From contig JBBQUW010000012.1 in assembly GCA_038212095.1 (NCBI GenBank), positions 9,404-73,403 of the forward strand: DNA of 64,000 nt. The letters run 5' to 3'. The notes beneath the pieces were generated by a model. That model was not told where the DNA came from, ran no database searches, and saw nothing but the letters and a program-made list of their open reading frames with translations. A program made the translations under genes and the position numbers. This DNA is from JAICYJ01 sp038212095. GTDB lineage: Bacteria > Actinomycetota > Thermoleophilia > Gaiellales > JAICJC01. Every line of letters starts with the position of its first letter. The first letter of the stretch is position 1. This document shows, one piece after another, positions 48,430 through 57,113 of this stretch.

Positions 48430-50032
48430 GCCGCAGCCCTCGGAGCTTGACGCGAATCTCATCTTCCAGCCGTCGTCCGCACCCAAACTGACCTTCGAGG
48501 ATCGCTGTCAGGTGTGCGACGCGCTCGTTGAACGGCTCATCCCAGGCAAGATCTGTGCCGGCGGTGCCAACATACCGCCCTGGCGTCAGTATGTAGTCGC
48601 GCTTTTCGATGTCGTTATGTCGGGCCGCGAAGGAGAATCCCGCCTCGTCGACGTACTCGCCCGCCTCCGGTCCGCCGCGCCAGGCGTGGTAGGCGTCGGT
48701 AATGCAAAAGATCTCGTTTTCGGTTAGCTCGATCTGAGTTCGGTTGACCTTGACGCCCATCTTCCGGGCGTCGATGAAGAGCGTCTCGCCTCGGCGGTCT
48801 CGCTCGCCGGCCGAGGCTTTGTTTCGGTCAAGGAACCACAGGCACACTGGGATCCCGGTGGTGAAGAAGAGTTGAGGCGGAAGCGCGACGATGCAGTCAA
48901 TGAGATCGTCGAGGATGATCTTCTCGCGGATCTTGCCCTCTTGACCGCCGGCTGAAAGCGAGCCGTTGGCCATGACGAACCCGGCTTTGCCGTCCGGCGC
49001 GAGATGGTGGATGAAGTGCTGAATCCAGGCGTAGTTGGCGTTTCCATCAGTCGGAGCGCCATAGACCCAGCGCACGTCGTCTGCGACCTGGTCGGCGCCC
49101 CACTTCTTCATGTTGAAGGGCGGGTTGGCCATGATGTAGTCGGCTCGCAAATCCTTGTGCTGGTCATCAAGTAGCGTGTCTCCCAGCGCGAGGCTGCCTG
49201 AGAGGCCGTGGATGGCCAGGTTCATCTTGCCGATGCGCCAGGTAGCCTGGTTCATCTCTTGGCCGTAGAGCGCGATGTCCTGGGCGCGGCCGCCGTGCGC
49301 CTCGACGAAACGGCCCGACTGGATGAAGAGACCGGCCGAGCCAAAGGCAGGCTCGTAGATTCGGCCCTTGAACGGCTCGAGCATCTCAACCAGGAGCCGC
49401 GTGACCGAGGCTGGGGTGTAGAACTCGCCGCCGCGATGGCCCTCGGCGCGGGCGAAGGTCTTGATGAAGTACTCGTAGGTGCGGCCGAGAATGTCTCGCG
49501 CCTCCTCAGCGCTCTGGCCAAATCCGATTTTGGCGATAGTCGTCACCAGTTCACCGAGCTTGGCCGGCGAGAGAGCAGCGCGCGCGTAGATCCTGGGCAG
49601 TACGCCTCGAAGCGAGGTGTTCTCCTGCTCGATCAGCTCGAGCGCGCGGTCGATCCTGACGCCGATGTCAGCCTGGTTGGCGCTGGCGAGCAGGCCCTCG
49701 TCGATGCCCTCAGGGTTCGTCCAGTGCCAACGGGCCCGCTCGGGCACCCAGAAGACGTTCTCAGCCGTGTACTCGTCCCGATCCTCGAGGATATCTGAGC
49801 GCTCGGCCTCATCCTCCGTGAACAGATCACTTGCCGGGTCGTGCGTCTCAGCCTCGAGGGTCTCGCGCTTGATCGTGAAGGCGTCTGAGACGTACTTCAG
49901 GAACAAGAGGCCGAGCACGAGATGCTTGTACTCGGAGGACTCGACGCTGCCGCGCAGGCCGTCAGCCGCTTCAAACAGGGTTCTGGCGAAGGGCAGGTCG
50001 GTGCCGTTGCCGCCGGTGGGGTTCGTCGCCAT
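48422..50032 (-). CDS. hsdM: Type I DNA methyltransferase subunit HsdM
   Basis: A 536-residue adenine methyltransferase. Start ATG 50032 (NPTGGNGTDLPFARTLF) is preferred; ATG 50047 is alternative. The HsdM_N helical domain comes first (EYKHLVLGLLFLKYVSDAF). SAM-binding motif I is YEPAFGSAGLFIQSG and the catalytic motif IV is NPPF in IMANPPFNMKKWG. It modifies N6-adenine when bound to HsdS. No HsdR restriction subunit is in the window and HsdS is broken, so it is an orphan or relic. Confidence 0.92.
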   Translation of the reverse strand: MATNPTGGNGTDLPFARTLFEAADGLRGSVESSEYKHLVLGLLFLKYVSDAFTIKRETLEAETHDPASDLFTEDEAERSDILEDRDEYTAENVFWVPERARWHWTNPEGIDEGLLASANQADIGVRIDRALELIEQENTSLRGVLPRIYARAALSPAKLGELVTTIAKIGFGQSAEEARDILGRTYEYFIKTFARAEGHRGGEFYTPASVTRLLVEMLEPFKGRIYEPAFGSAGLFIQSGRFVEAHGGRAQDIALYGQEMNQATWRIGKMNLAIHGLSGSLALGDTLLDDQHKDLRADYIMANPPFNMKKWGADQVADDVRWVYGAPTDGNANYAWIQHFIHHLAPDGKAGFVMANGSLSAGGQEGKIREKIILDDLIDCIVALPPQLFFTTGIPVCLWFLDRNKASAGERDRRGETLFIDARKMGVKVNRTQIELTENEIFCITDAYHAWRGGPEAGEYVDEAGFSFAARHNDIEKRDYILTPGRYVGTAGTDLAWDEPFNERVAHLTAILEGQFGCGRRLEDEIRVKLRGLRLE

Positions 50033-50087
50033 GGGCTCTATTATCACCGGAGTTTGGGCGGCACGGCGGTTGTGTGCGCCCTCGAAG

Positions 50088-50837
50088 CTAGCAGTTCACG
50101 TAGCGCACCGGTGATTGGCTGCCACGCTTGGTCAGGTGATCGACGCTGCCGAGCCGGTACTTCTCGTCCATCTCTGGCGAGCGGTGGCCGTTGAAGCCGA
50201 CTCGGCCGGCGACGTGCGGCGCTGGGTACCAGTCATCGATCACGTAGCAGCCCCGGATGATGCCTCGCGCCACTGCGAAGGCGTAGGCGGCACCTTCGCG
50301 TCGGGTGCCGAGCTTCCATTCCTGCTTGACCGCCTGGTAGAGCTCGTCGCCGTCGATATTCGGCGTGCGACTCCACACCTTCTCGATCTTGATCAAAAGC
50401 ACCGGCTCCGTGATGTCGACCCGCTCAGCGCGGTACTCGGCGACGAGGTCGTCGAGCGGTCGCCAACCGCGGGCGGTGCCGTGCCCGCGTTGCAGGTTTG
50501 TCAGCCAGTCGTGACCGGCCAGTCGCAAGGCGTCGATCACGGCAGCCTCGACCTGGTAGGCCTCGTCGCTGCTCTCAAGATGATGGCGGAGTATTTCGAC
50601 CCCGACCTGCTTGCCAGCCTGGTGGATTTCCTGTATGCCGGCCATCTTCAGCTCACGCTTTGACTCGCCAGCCTGCCACGCGCCACTGGCCGCCTTGGCG
50701 TGTTGTATGCACGCGATCTCCGACACCCTTGCCGACGTAGAAGATGCGGTTGTCGCGGAGCGAAGCGCGTAGACGTACCAGCCGAGCTTCTCTGCCACGC
50801 CGGGGAGGAAGCGGAAAGATTTTGATTCGTCGGTCAC
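50088..50837 (-). CDS. GIY-YIG domain protein with two compensating frameshifts
   Basis: GTG 50837 follows AGGAG. The frame gives GWYVYALRS, the start of a GIY-YIG nuclease domain, and then the motif RDNRIFYVGKGVGDRVH appears in another frame, after which the first frame resumes with HAKAASGAWQAG. Two opposite one-base shifts near 50762 and 50705 explain this. The C-terminal region (CYVIDDWYPAPHVAGRVGFN) is intact. As read, the catalytic motif is lost, so the protein is probably inactive unless the shifts are errors. Confidence 0.6.
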   Translation of the reverse strand: MTDESKSFRFLPGVAEKLGWYVYALRSATTASSTSARVSEIACIQHAKAASGAWQAGESKRELKMAGIQEIHQAGKQVGVEILRHHLESSDEAYQVEAAVIDALRLAGHDWLTNLQRGHGTARGWRPLDDLVAEYRAERVDITEPVLLIKIEKVWSRTPNIDGDELYQAVKQEWKLGTRREGAAYAFAVARGIIRGCYVIDDWYPAPHVAGRVGFNGHRSPEMDEKYRLGSVDHLTKRGSQSPVRYVNC

Positions 50838-51130
50838 TTTGGTTGCTCCTATTGAGGTCAGTTGAATAGTCGCGGCGCTGCTTCCAGTCTGTCGCGACCA
50901 AATCGGGCCCGCTTACGCCCAGTCGATCGGCGACGAGCCTGATGGTCTCCTCGTCGCGAAGGCGGCAGACCGTCATCTGGTTGGAAAACAGGCCGCCTCG
51001 AGGATCGCATCGGCGACCGATCGAGTGGTGAGCCAGTCGACCCCCAACGACGTACTCGCAGTTATCGGCATCGTTAGCGTCCAAGCTGAACCGGGCGTCG
51101 ATGCCCTGGCGTTCGAAGGGCTGGCCGGCT
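50838..51130 (-). pseudogene. Possible gene remnant upstream of the GIY-YIG gene
   Basis: A frame with protein-like composition (ARFSLDANDADNCEYVVGG, LFSNQMTVCRLRDEETIRLV, ADRLGVSGPDLVATDWKQRR) runs into the ribosome site of the GIY-YIG gene. No start with a ribosome site was found and the family is not recognised. May be debris of a neighbouring defence gene. Confidence 0.35.
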
Positions 51131-51159
51131 AGGGCAGGTCGCTCGGAGTGGTAAACCTG

Positions 51160-51188
51160 AAGAGGCCCCGCTGGTGGCGGGGCCTCTT
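51160..51188 (-). terminator. Terminator hairpin after the first micropeptide gene
   Basis: AAGAGGCCCCGC / GCGGGGCCTCTT, perfect 12-bp arms, TGGTG loop, 40 bases past the micropeptide stop. Separates the peptide/regulator locus from the defence island. Confidence 0.75.
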
Positions 51189-51227
51189 GGGTTCGGGTGT
51201 GGATTGGTCGCACGCTTTGGCTGTCCC

Positions 51228-51329
51228 CTAGATGTAGTGACCGAGGCCGGCCGTGGCGGCGAGGCTGACGGCCGTGGCGGCCAAGAGGGCGAGTCGGGCG
51301 AGGCGGTGGTTGGTGGTGATGCGGGTCAT
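51228..51329 (-). CDS. Micropeptide family member 1 (33 aa)
   Basis: A 33-residue peptide beginning MTRITTNHRLARLALL with a hydrophobic core LALLAATAVSLAATA and a short tail GLGHYI. An AAGGAGCACACACC ribosome site lies upstream of ATG 51329, and a CTAAAGC-type direct repeat ends 65 bases before the start. It belongs to a family with four more members at 56669-57215, all exactly 33 aa. Basic N-terminus and hydrophobic core suggest export or membrane insertion; the variable tail suggests a signal or bioactive end. Function unknown. Confidence 0.7.
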   Translation of the reverse strand: MTRITTNHRLARLALLAATAVSLAATAGLGHYI

Positions 51330-51393
51330 GGTGTGTGCTCCTTGTGATGTGGGTCGCGGGGTGCGTCCCTTGTGTGGAGTGTCGGAGCGAGTC

Positions 51394-51422
51394 CTAAAGC
51401 GGCGCATACGGCTGGCTAAAGT
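51394..51422 (-). promoter_or_regulatory. SARP-type direct repeat (box A), between micropeptide 1 and the regulator gene
   Basis: CTAAAGC (51394-51400) and CTAAAGT (51416-51422), period 22 bp. On the minus strand the proximal repeat GCTTTAG is followed after 10 bases by GACACT as a possible -10. Located 65 bases before the micropeptide start and 94 bases before the start of the divergent regulator. Confidence 0.7.
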
Positions 51423-51515
51423 CGGGGGAGGCGGCTGTGGCCGAGCTTGGTTGGCTGGTCGGCAGCGACTCCTGGTTGACAGGCTGGGTGGTGTGGGCGA
51501 GTCTTGCTTGTGCTG

Positions 51516-54500
51516 ATGAGTGCGAGCGTTGAGATTGGTGTGCTTGGGTCGCTGGTGGTGTGCCGCGATGGCACGGTCGTAGAGGTCGCGGCGCCCAAGC
51601 AGCGAGCTCTGCTCGCCTTGCTCGCATTGGAGGCTCCACGGGCGGTTTCCACCGATTCGTTGGTCGATCAACTCTGGGAGGGCGAAGCGCCCAGGTCGGC
51701 GAGTACTGCGGTGCAGGTGTACGTCTCGCAGCTGCGCAAGGCGTTGGGCAAGGTGGCGATCGCGACCCGCCCGCCCGGCTACGCACTTGATGTGGCTGTC
51801 GGCGGCGTCGACGCGCTGGCGTTCGAGCAGTTGGCGGCCGAGGGACGGTCGCTGGTTCGGAGCGGCGAGGTTGAGGCGGCCGCCCGCGTGCTGAATCAGG
51901 CGCTGGGTCTCTGGCGTGGTCAGGCGCTGGCCGAGTTCGTGTACCAGGGATGGGCGGCGGGACCGGCGGAGCGGTTGGAGGAGCTGCGTGTGGTCGCCCG
52001 CGAGGATCTCGTGGATGCGCGGTTGGGGTTTGGGGAAGCGCGGGAGATGGTCGCTGAGTTGGAAGCCTTGGTTGCCGCGTTTCCGCTCCGCGAGCGGCTA
52101 CGTGGGCAGCTGATGTTGGCGCTGTATCGTGCTGGCCGGCAGGCTGATGCGCTGGCTGTGTATCAGGATGCGCGGCGCGTGCTGGTCGACGAGCTCGGGA
52201 TCGATCCCTCGCCTGGTTTGGCGGAGCTCGAGCGGCGCATCCTGCAGCAGGACCCGGAGCTCGGATCAACGTCGATGCCTTTGACGGCGGTTATCTCAGA
52301 TACCGAGAGCGATCAGGCGCGCGCCGCTCGCGTCGATGGCTCCGCCGGCGGGGGCACACAGCTGTCCAGCGCTAAGGCGGACGCTCCCCGTCGGGAGCGC
52401 AAGGTCGTGACGATCCTGTTCTGTGACCTGGTCGAGTTCACGGCCGCTGCTGAGGCGAGCGATCCCGAGGATGTGGACGTGATCCTCGGTCGCTACTACG
52501 CGATGGCGCGGGGCGAGGTTGAGCGGTTTGGCGGGACGATTGAGAAGTTCATCGGCGACGCTGTGATGGCGGTGTTCGGCGCACCTGTTGCACGCGAGGA
52601 CGATCCCGAACGGGCGGTGCGCGCAGCCTTGGCCATCATCGAGCGGGCCGCCTCGCTTCGCCAAGAGGACGCAACCGCACACCTCGAGGTCAGGCTCGGC
52701 GTCACCACCGGAGAGGCACTCGTCAAGGTCGACGCAGACACTGCTCGCGGTGAGGCAATGGTCTCCGGCGACGTTGTCAACACGGCAGCGCGCCTGCAGG
52801 CCGCCGCACCGATCGGTGGCGTGCTGGTTGATGCGCTCACCATGCGCGCGACCGCTCACGCGATCCAGTATGGAAGGAATGACCCGCTGGTCGTGAAGGG
52901 CAAGCGCGAGCCGGTTTCGGTCTGGCTGGCACTCGAAGCGCTCGCTGTATCTGGTGAAACCAACGACTCGTCAGTGCCGCTGGTGGGGCGGGCGTATGAG
53001 CTTGGCGCGCTTCTGAACGCGTTCGCTCGCACCTGCGAGGACGAGTCGGTGCAGCTTCTCTCGCTTGTCGGGGTACCCGGCATCGGGAAGAGTCGGCTGG
53101 TCGCCGAGCTGCGCCAGCATGTCGATACAGAGCCGGGTCTCGTGACCTGGCTTGAGGGCCGATCGCTTGCCTATGGCGAGGGCCTCGCGTTGTGGGCGCT
53201 GGGTGAGATCGTCAAGGGTCGTTGCGGGGTCAGCGAGGCGGATCCGGCAAAGGTCGCCGCCGAGAAGGTCGAAGCGACGGTCACTCAGCTGATCGATGAT
53301 CCGGCCGACGCGGCCTGGGTAGCAGGGCAGCTTGCCTTCTTGGTTGGTGCGGAGGTGGCAGGTGCCACGAGCGGCGTGACTGATCGCGGCGAGGCGTTCG
53401 CTGCCTGGCAGAGGTTCGCTGAGTCCATTGCCGATCAGGGTCCGACAGTGATGGTGTTTGAGGATTTGCACTGGGCAGATGATGCGCTGCTTGACTTCAT
53501 CGACTTGCTGGCCGACCGCGCCAGCTCGGTGCCACTGCTTGTGGTCTGTACGGCGCGCCCTGAGCTTCTGCAACGCCGTGCATCCTGGGGCGGCGGCAAG
53601 CAGAACGCCACCACGCTGAGCCTGGCGCCGCTTGCAGACCAGGAGACCGGCCAGCTCGTAACCGAGTTCCTAGGCGAAGACGACGCATTGGGCGAGATGA
53701 AGTCACGGGTCATCGCACAGTCGGAGGGAAACCCCCTGTTCATACGTGAATATGTGCGCATGCTGCGCGACGAGCGTGCCTCCGACTCGGCGAGCGCAGG
53801 GAGTGGATCGCTTCCGATTAGCATCCAGGGGCTGATCGCCGCCCGCCTGGACGCGCTTTCATCAGAGGAGAAACAGGTCGCACAGGTAGCCTCGGTGATT
53901 GGCCGGGTCTCTTGGATCGGGGCAATCTCGCATCTGCGTGGTACTTCGCCAGCAGGGCTTGACGAGATACTCCACCGACTTGAACGGCGGCAGCTGTTTC
54001 GCCGGAACCGGCACACGACGATCCCCGGCCACGTCGAGGTCACGTTCACTCATGCCCTGATCCAAGATGTCACCTACCACCAGATTCCCCGCGCCGAGCG
54101 CGCGAGCTATCACCGTGCAGCTGCCGAGTGGATCGAGGGCGTGAGCGGCGAGCGCGACGATCGCCTGGAACTGCTCGCACATCACCTCGGGGCCGCGGCC
54201 AGCCTCGACTGCCAAACCGGCAACGAGGACGCACGGTTTGCCGAGCGAGCGTCTCGAGCACTCAAGAGCGCCGGTGATCGCGCGGCCAGCCTCGGGGCGT
54301 ACTCGGCCGCCGCCAATCACTACGCGGCAGCGCTTGCGCTGGCAACGGAGGAGGACGATCTCGCGACGGGGCTGTTGCTGCTTGACCGTGGCAAAGTGCT
54401 CTTCCAGATCGCCGAGACGTTCCCAAACGAGCTCCAGCGCGCGACCGAGATGCTCAGCCGCCTGGGCGACACAACCCACGCCGCGGAGGCCGAAGCCTAC

Positions 54501-55559
54501 CGGGCCGCGTGGCTTGTCAACCATAATCAAGCAGTTGAGTCCTACGAGCACATAAAGCACGCCTGCGAACTGCTCCGGGACGAACCGGACTCCCCCGAGA
54601 AGGCATTCGCCGTAGTCGGGCGAGGGCGAATCGGCTCCGAGCTCGGTGACCGCGACTGCTGGGATCACATCGTCGAGGGTCGAGCAATGGCGCAGCGGCT
54701 TGGGATCCCTGACCTTGAAGCGCGAACATTGTTTGTGATCGGTGAGGAGCGCCTGTTTCGCGACGATCCGGAGGGCTTGGTCGACATTGAGGCCAGTCTC
54801 GCTGTCGCTCGCACCCTCAGGTCGGGCCATGCCGTTCTCTGCAAGCTCTGCATCCATGGCGACTACCTGGCCCTCGGTCGTATCAGCGAGGCTCGCGAGC
54901 TTCATCTCGAGGCAATGCTGCAGGCCAGAGATCTCGGCCTTCGCACATACCAAGACGTGCTCCATGCCCAGTTTGCCCGCCTCAGCTTCGTCCTCGGCGA
55001 CTTTGACGCAGCCCGAGTGACCGTAGAGGAGGCGCTGAGCTCTCTGACCGCCGGGGGTGATGTCGAGCGAAGCGGGACGCTGGTACTCGGCGACGAGGCG
55101 ACGGTCGCGATCCGAGCGGTCATGAATCTCGCTGACGGGCGACCCAAGGAGGCGAAGAGAGACGCCCGACTGTCCCTACAGGTCGCCCCGGCCGGCTCAA
55201 CTAGCATGGCTTTGCCGCTGGCGTTGGCGAGCTTCGTTCACTGGTCGCTCGGCGACCCAACCGCTGCCGAAGGAACGGCAGACGAGTGGTTTGCGATGGT
55301 CGAAGCCGAGCGCATCTTTCTGACCGGGTTCGCATGGCCATTCCTCGCCCAATCCCTGCGCAGCCTCCATCGCGAGCAGGATCTCTTGGCCGCGATCGCG
55401 CGGATCCGCGTCACGACACCCTGGGTCGAATCCGCCAGGCTGATCGCGACCGACCGCTTCGATGACGCCGCGAAGCTCCTCGTTAGTATCGGCGTATCCG
55501 ATGCGTTCGTCGCCCTCGTGGGACTCAGCGCCGAGCATGGCGCACATCGCACCACCTGA
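51516..55559 (+). CDS. Giant BTAD/SARP regulator with class III cyclase, AAA ATPase and TPR domains
   Basis: A 1347-residue protein. (1) An OmpR-like winged HTH (about 5-95: VEIGVLGSLVVCRDG, VSTDSLVDQLWEG) and BTAD domain (100-245) as in SARPs. (2) A class III nucleotidyl cyclase (about 290-460) with FCDLVEFT, EKFIGDAVMAVFGAP and GDVVNTAARLQ, so metal and catalytic Asn/Arg residues are present. (3) An AAA_16/STAND ATPase (about 505-800) with Walker A GVPGIGKSRLV and Walker B VMVFEDLHWADD. (4) A TPR-like helical tail (about 910-1347). ATG 51516 follows TTGACA (51476-51481). Divergent from micropeptide 1 across a SARP box. Confidence 0.85.
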   Translation: MSASVEIGVLGSLVVCRDGTVVEVAAPKQRALLALLALEAPRAVSTDSLVDQLWEGEAPRSASTAVQVYVSQLRKALGKVAIATRPPGYALDVAVGGVDALAFEQLAAEGRSLVRSGEVEAAARVLNQALGLWRGQALAEFVYQGWAAGPAERLEELRVVAREDLVDARLGFGEAREMVAELEALVAAFPLRERLRGQLMLALYRAGRQADALAVYQDARRVLVDELGIDPSPGLAELERRILQQDPELGSTSMPLTAVISDTESDQARAARVDGSAGGGTQLSSAKADAPRRERKVVTILFCDLVEFTAAAEASDPEDVDVILGRYYAMARGEVERFGGTIEKFIGDAVMAVFGAPVAREDDPERAVRAALAIIERAASLRQEDATAHLEVRLGVTTGEALVKVDADTARGEAMVSGDVVNTAARLQAAAPIGGVLVDALTMRATAHAIQYGRNDPLVVKGKREPVSVWLALEALAVSGETNDSSVPLVGRAYELGALLNAFARTCEDESVQLLSLVGVPGIGKSRLVAELRQHVDTEPGLVTWLEGRSLAYGEGLALWALGEIVKGRCGVSEADPAKVAAEKVEATVTQLIDDPADAAWVAGQLAFLVGAEVAGATSGVTDRGEAFAAWQRFAESIADQGPTVMVFEDLHWADDALLDFIDLLADRASSVPLLVVCTARPELLQRRASWGGGKQNATTLSLAPLADQETGQLVTEFLGEDDALGEMKSRVIAQSEGNPLFIREYVRMLRDERASDSASAGSGSLPISIQGLIAARLDALSSEEKQVAQVASVIGRVSWIGAISHLRGTSPAGLDEILHRLERRQLFRRNRHTTIPGHVEVTFTHALIQDVTYHQIPRAERASYHRAAAEWIEGVSGERDDRLELLAHHLGAAASLDCQTGNEDARFAERASRALKSAGDRAASLGAYSAAANHYAAALALATEEDDLATGLLLLDRGKVLFQIAETFPNELQRATEMLSRLGDTTHAAEAEAYRAAWLVNHNQAVESYEHIKHACELLRDEPDSPEKAFAVVGRGRIGSELGDRDCWDHIVEGRAMAQRLGIPDLEARTLFVIGEERLFRDDPEGLVDIEASLAVARTLRSGHAVLCKLCIHGDYLALGRISEARELHLEAMLQARDLGLRTYQDVLHAQFARLSFVLGDFDAARVTVEEALSSLTAGGDVERSGTLVLGDEATVAIRAVMNLADGRPKEAKRDARLSLQVAPAGSTSMALPLALASFVHWSLGDPTAAEGTADEWFAMVEAERIFLTGFAWPFLAQSLRSLHREQDLLAAIARIRVTTPWVESARLIATDRFDDAAKLLVSIGVSDAFVALVGLSAEHGAHRTT

Positions 55560-55596
55560 ACCGACTCCCATTCACGGTACGCGAACGCACGAGTGC

Positions 55597-55624
55597 GGCG
55601 CCGAGCATCTGGATGCCCGGCGCC
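55597..55624. terminator. Bidirectional hairpin between the regulator and the 91-aa gene
   Basis: GGCGCCG-A-GCATC-TG-GATGC-C-CGGCGCC: 7-bp and 5-bp stems with one A/C mismatch and a tiny loop, placed 38 bases after the regulator stop and 25 bases from the convergent 91-aa gene. Confidence 0.6.
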
Positions 55625-55648
55625 GTGGAGCGCGACAACTCGTTTGGT

Positions 55649-55924
55649 TTAGACGCTGAGCATCGGCTGGTTGGTGCAGGTGGAGGCCGGCGTCCGGGTG
55701 GCACTGGAGATCGCGAACTGGAAGTGGGCGTTGGGAAAGGGGCACAGCGGCGTTTGCATCGACCGAACGACCTGCGGGGCATCGGTCGCCGGGGCTTGCG
55801 TCGATGCGAAGAACGATTGCACCGTGAGGGTGGTCAGGATGGCGAGCAGAAGGACAGCTGCGTAGCGCGCGATGCGCAGCACTGCCGGGGCGAGGTGATC
55901 GGTGGGGACGGTGGCCTGGTTCAT
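55649..55924 (-). CDS. Small single-pass secreted or membrane protein (91 aa)
   Basis: ATG 55924 follows AAGGAG. The protein has one hydrophobic helix (YAAVLLLAILTTLTVQSFF) near residues 20-40, then a short extracytoplasmic domain with Cys and aromatic residues (LCPFPNAHFQFAISSATR, STCTNQPMLSV). A SARP box ends 58 bases before the start, so it belongs to the same regulon as the micropeptides. Family unknown. It converges with the large regulator. Confidence 0.65.
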   Translation of the reverse strand: MNQATVPTDHLAPAVLRIARYAAVLLLAILTTLTVQSFFASTQAPATDAPQVVRSMQTPLCPFPNAHFQFAISSATRTPASTCTNQPMLSV

Positions 55925-55981
55925 GACTGCTCCTTGTGTTCGTTGGATTGTTCTGATCTGTGCTGAGTCTGCGATGCCGTG

Positions 55982-56010
55982 CTAAAGCCACGCTGATGGG
56001 CTGCTAAAGC
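55982..56010 (-). promoter_or_regulatory. SARP-type direct repeat (box B)
   Basis: CTAAAGC (55982-55988) and CTAAAGC (56004-56010), period 22 bp. The distal copy contains the TAG stop of the 141-aa gene. Followed on the minus strand by CAGACT, a -10-like box 10 bases past the proximal repeat. Confidence 0.7.
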
Positions 56011-56429
56011 TGGCCTATGCGAGGTCGGGGGAGCCGAGCGATCGGCACGGACACGCGCTCGTGATCGCTCCCACGCCGGCTTGCTCGCCGAGCGGTTGAA
56101 GGCCGCTCTTCGGGCGGCGGTGGGTTTGGCGTGATCGGAGTAGTTGGCGCCGCTTGCGGGGAAAGTCGTATCCATGCAGCTGCGCCGAGCAGTCCGGCGC
56201 CAAGCAGCAGGGTGGGCAGGAAGGGGTCGGGCCACCCACCGGTGAGGTGGCGTGGCGGTGTGACGTAGCAGAGCGCGGGCGTGCAGGCGCGTCGCGGAGT
56301 CGTCTGGGTGAACGAGGCGGCGATCCGGCCGGCAATCCGGGTTCGCAGAGTCTGCGCGGTGAGACTGCCGGCGATGATCGCCACAATCGTGAATACCGCT
56401 AGGGCGCGGCGAAGTCGTGCTTTGTTCAT
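56004..56429 (-). CDS. Two-helix membrane protein with proline-rich tail (141 aa)
   Basis: ATG 56429 follows AGGAGGAGCC. A hydrophobic helix (ALAVFTIVAIIAGSLTAQ, residues about 9-27), a Cys pair in CTPALCYVT, a second helix (FLPTLLLGAGLLGAAAWI), and a basic proline-rich tail (PITPNPPPPEERPSTARRA). Topology would place the Cys loop outside. A SARP box (56492-56520) is 63 bases upstream. Its stop codon lies inside the SARP box of the next gene, indicating selection for close packing. Confidence 0.6.
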   Translation of the reverse strand: MNKARLRRALAVFTIVAIIAGSLTAQTLRTRIAGRIAASFTQTTPRRACTPALCYVTPPRHLTGGWPDPFLPTLLLGAGLLGAAAWIRLSPQAAPTTPITPNPPPPEERPSTARRASRRGSDHERVSVPIARLPRPRIGQL

Positions 56430-56491
56430 GGCTCCTCCTCTGGATGGGATCGCCTTTGGGCGATCTGGTGGAGCCACTGTCGAACAGCCCC

Positions 56492-56520
56492 CTAAAGCGG
56501 CAACAAGCGGCGGCTAAAGC
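56492..56520 (-). promoter_or_regulatory. SARP-type direct repeat (box C)
   Basis: CTAAAGC (56492-56498) and CTAAAGC (56514-56520), period 22 bp. Minus-strand -10-like GACAGT lies 10 bases past the proximal repeat. Controls the 141-aa gene. Confidence 0.7.
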
Positions 56521-56600
56521 GACGGGATCTGAAGCCCGGAGGTAAGGCCAGAGGGTCAACGCAGCTGAGCACGACCAGTGAGCCACGGGCGGCGGAAAGA

Positions 56601-56638
56601 GACAGCGGAGACCCCACCACGACGGGGTCTCCGCTGTC
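56601..56638 (-). terminator. Terminator after the four-gene micropeptide array
   Basis: GACAGCGGAGACCCC / GGGGTCTCCGCTGTC, perfect 15-bp arms, ACCACGAC loop, about 30 bases past the stop of the last micropeptide (56669). Ends the tandem transcript. Confidence 0.8.
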
Positions 56639-56668
56639 AACGGGTTTGAACGGCTACTGGCAGAGCCG

Positions 56669-56770
56669 CTACTTCCAGTTGCTACCGCCAACAGTCGCGG
56701 CGATGCTGATCGCGGTTGCGGCGAGCAGGGCGAGGCGGGTGATGCGGTGGTTAGTGGTGATGCGGGTCAT
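56669..56770 (-). CDS. Micropeptide family member 2 (33 aa)
   Basis: Starts MTRITTNHRITRLALL, hydrophobic core then tail GGSNWK. Last of the tandem array (151 bases from the next copy). GGAGCACACC-type ribosome site before ATG 56770. Length and core are identical to the other copies; the tail ends -SNWK. Confidence 0.75.
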   Translation of the reverse strand: MTRITTNHRITRLALLAATAISIAATVGGSNWK

Positions 56771-56819
56771 GGTGTGCTCCTTCGCGGGTCGTTGAAGTGG
56801 GAAAGGCGCGGGATGTCGC

Positions 56820-56921
56820 CTAGCTCCAGTGGCTGCCGCCGACGGTGGCGGCGATGCTGATTGCGGTTGCGGCGAGCAGGGCGAGGCGGGCGAAGCGATG
56901 GTTGGTGGTGATACGGCTCAT
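56820..56921 (-). CDS. Micropeptide family member 3 (33 aa)
   Basis: Starts MSRITTNHRFARLALL, tail GGSHWS. AGGAGCACATC-type ribosome site before ATG 56921. 150 bases from the next copy. Confidence 0.75.
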   Translation of the reverse strand: MSRITTNHRFARLALLAATAISIAATVGGSHWS

Positions 56922-56969
56922 GATGTGCTCCTGGTGGGTTGTTGAGGTGGCCGGGGCGCGGTATGAGGC

Positions 56970-57071
56970 CTAGCGCCAGTTGCTGTTGCCGATGGTGGCG
57001 GCGATGCTGATCGCGGTTGCGGCGAGCAGGGCGAGGCGGGTGAGGCGATAGTGGCGGGTGATACGGGTCAT
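56970..57071 (-). CDS. Micropeptide family member 4 (33 aa)
   Basis: Starts MTRITRHYRLTRLALL, tail GNSNWR. AAGGAGCTCACC ribosome site before ATG 57071. 144 bases from the next copy. Confidence 0.75.
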   Translation of the reverse strand: MTRITRHYRLTRLALLAATAISIAATIGNSNWR

Positions 57072-57113
57072 GGTGAGCTCCTTTGATGGTGTTGAGGTGG
57101 TCGAGGCTCGGAT

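Noticed and set aside
47323..50032. Functional type I restriction-modification system
   Set aside because: HsdR is absent and HsdS loses homology in its second target-recognition domain.
51394..52269. Minus-strand Pro/Ala/Arg-rich frame opposite the regulator
   Set aside because: Antisense shadow of the BTAD region; no ribosome site.
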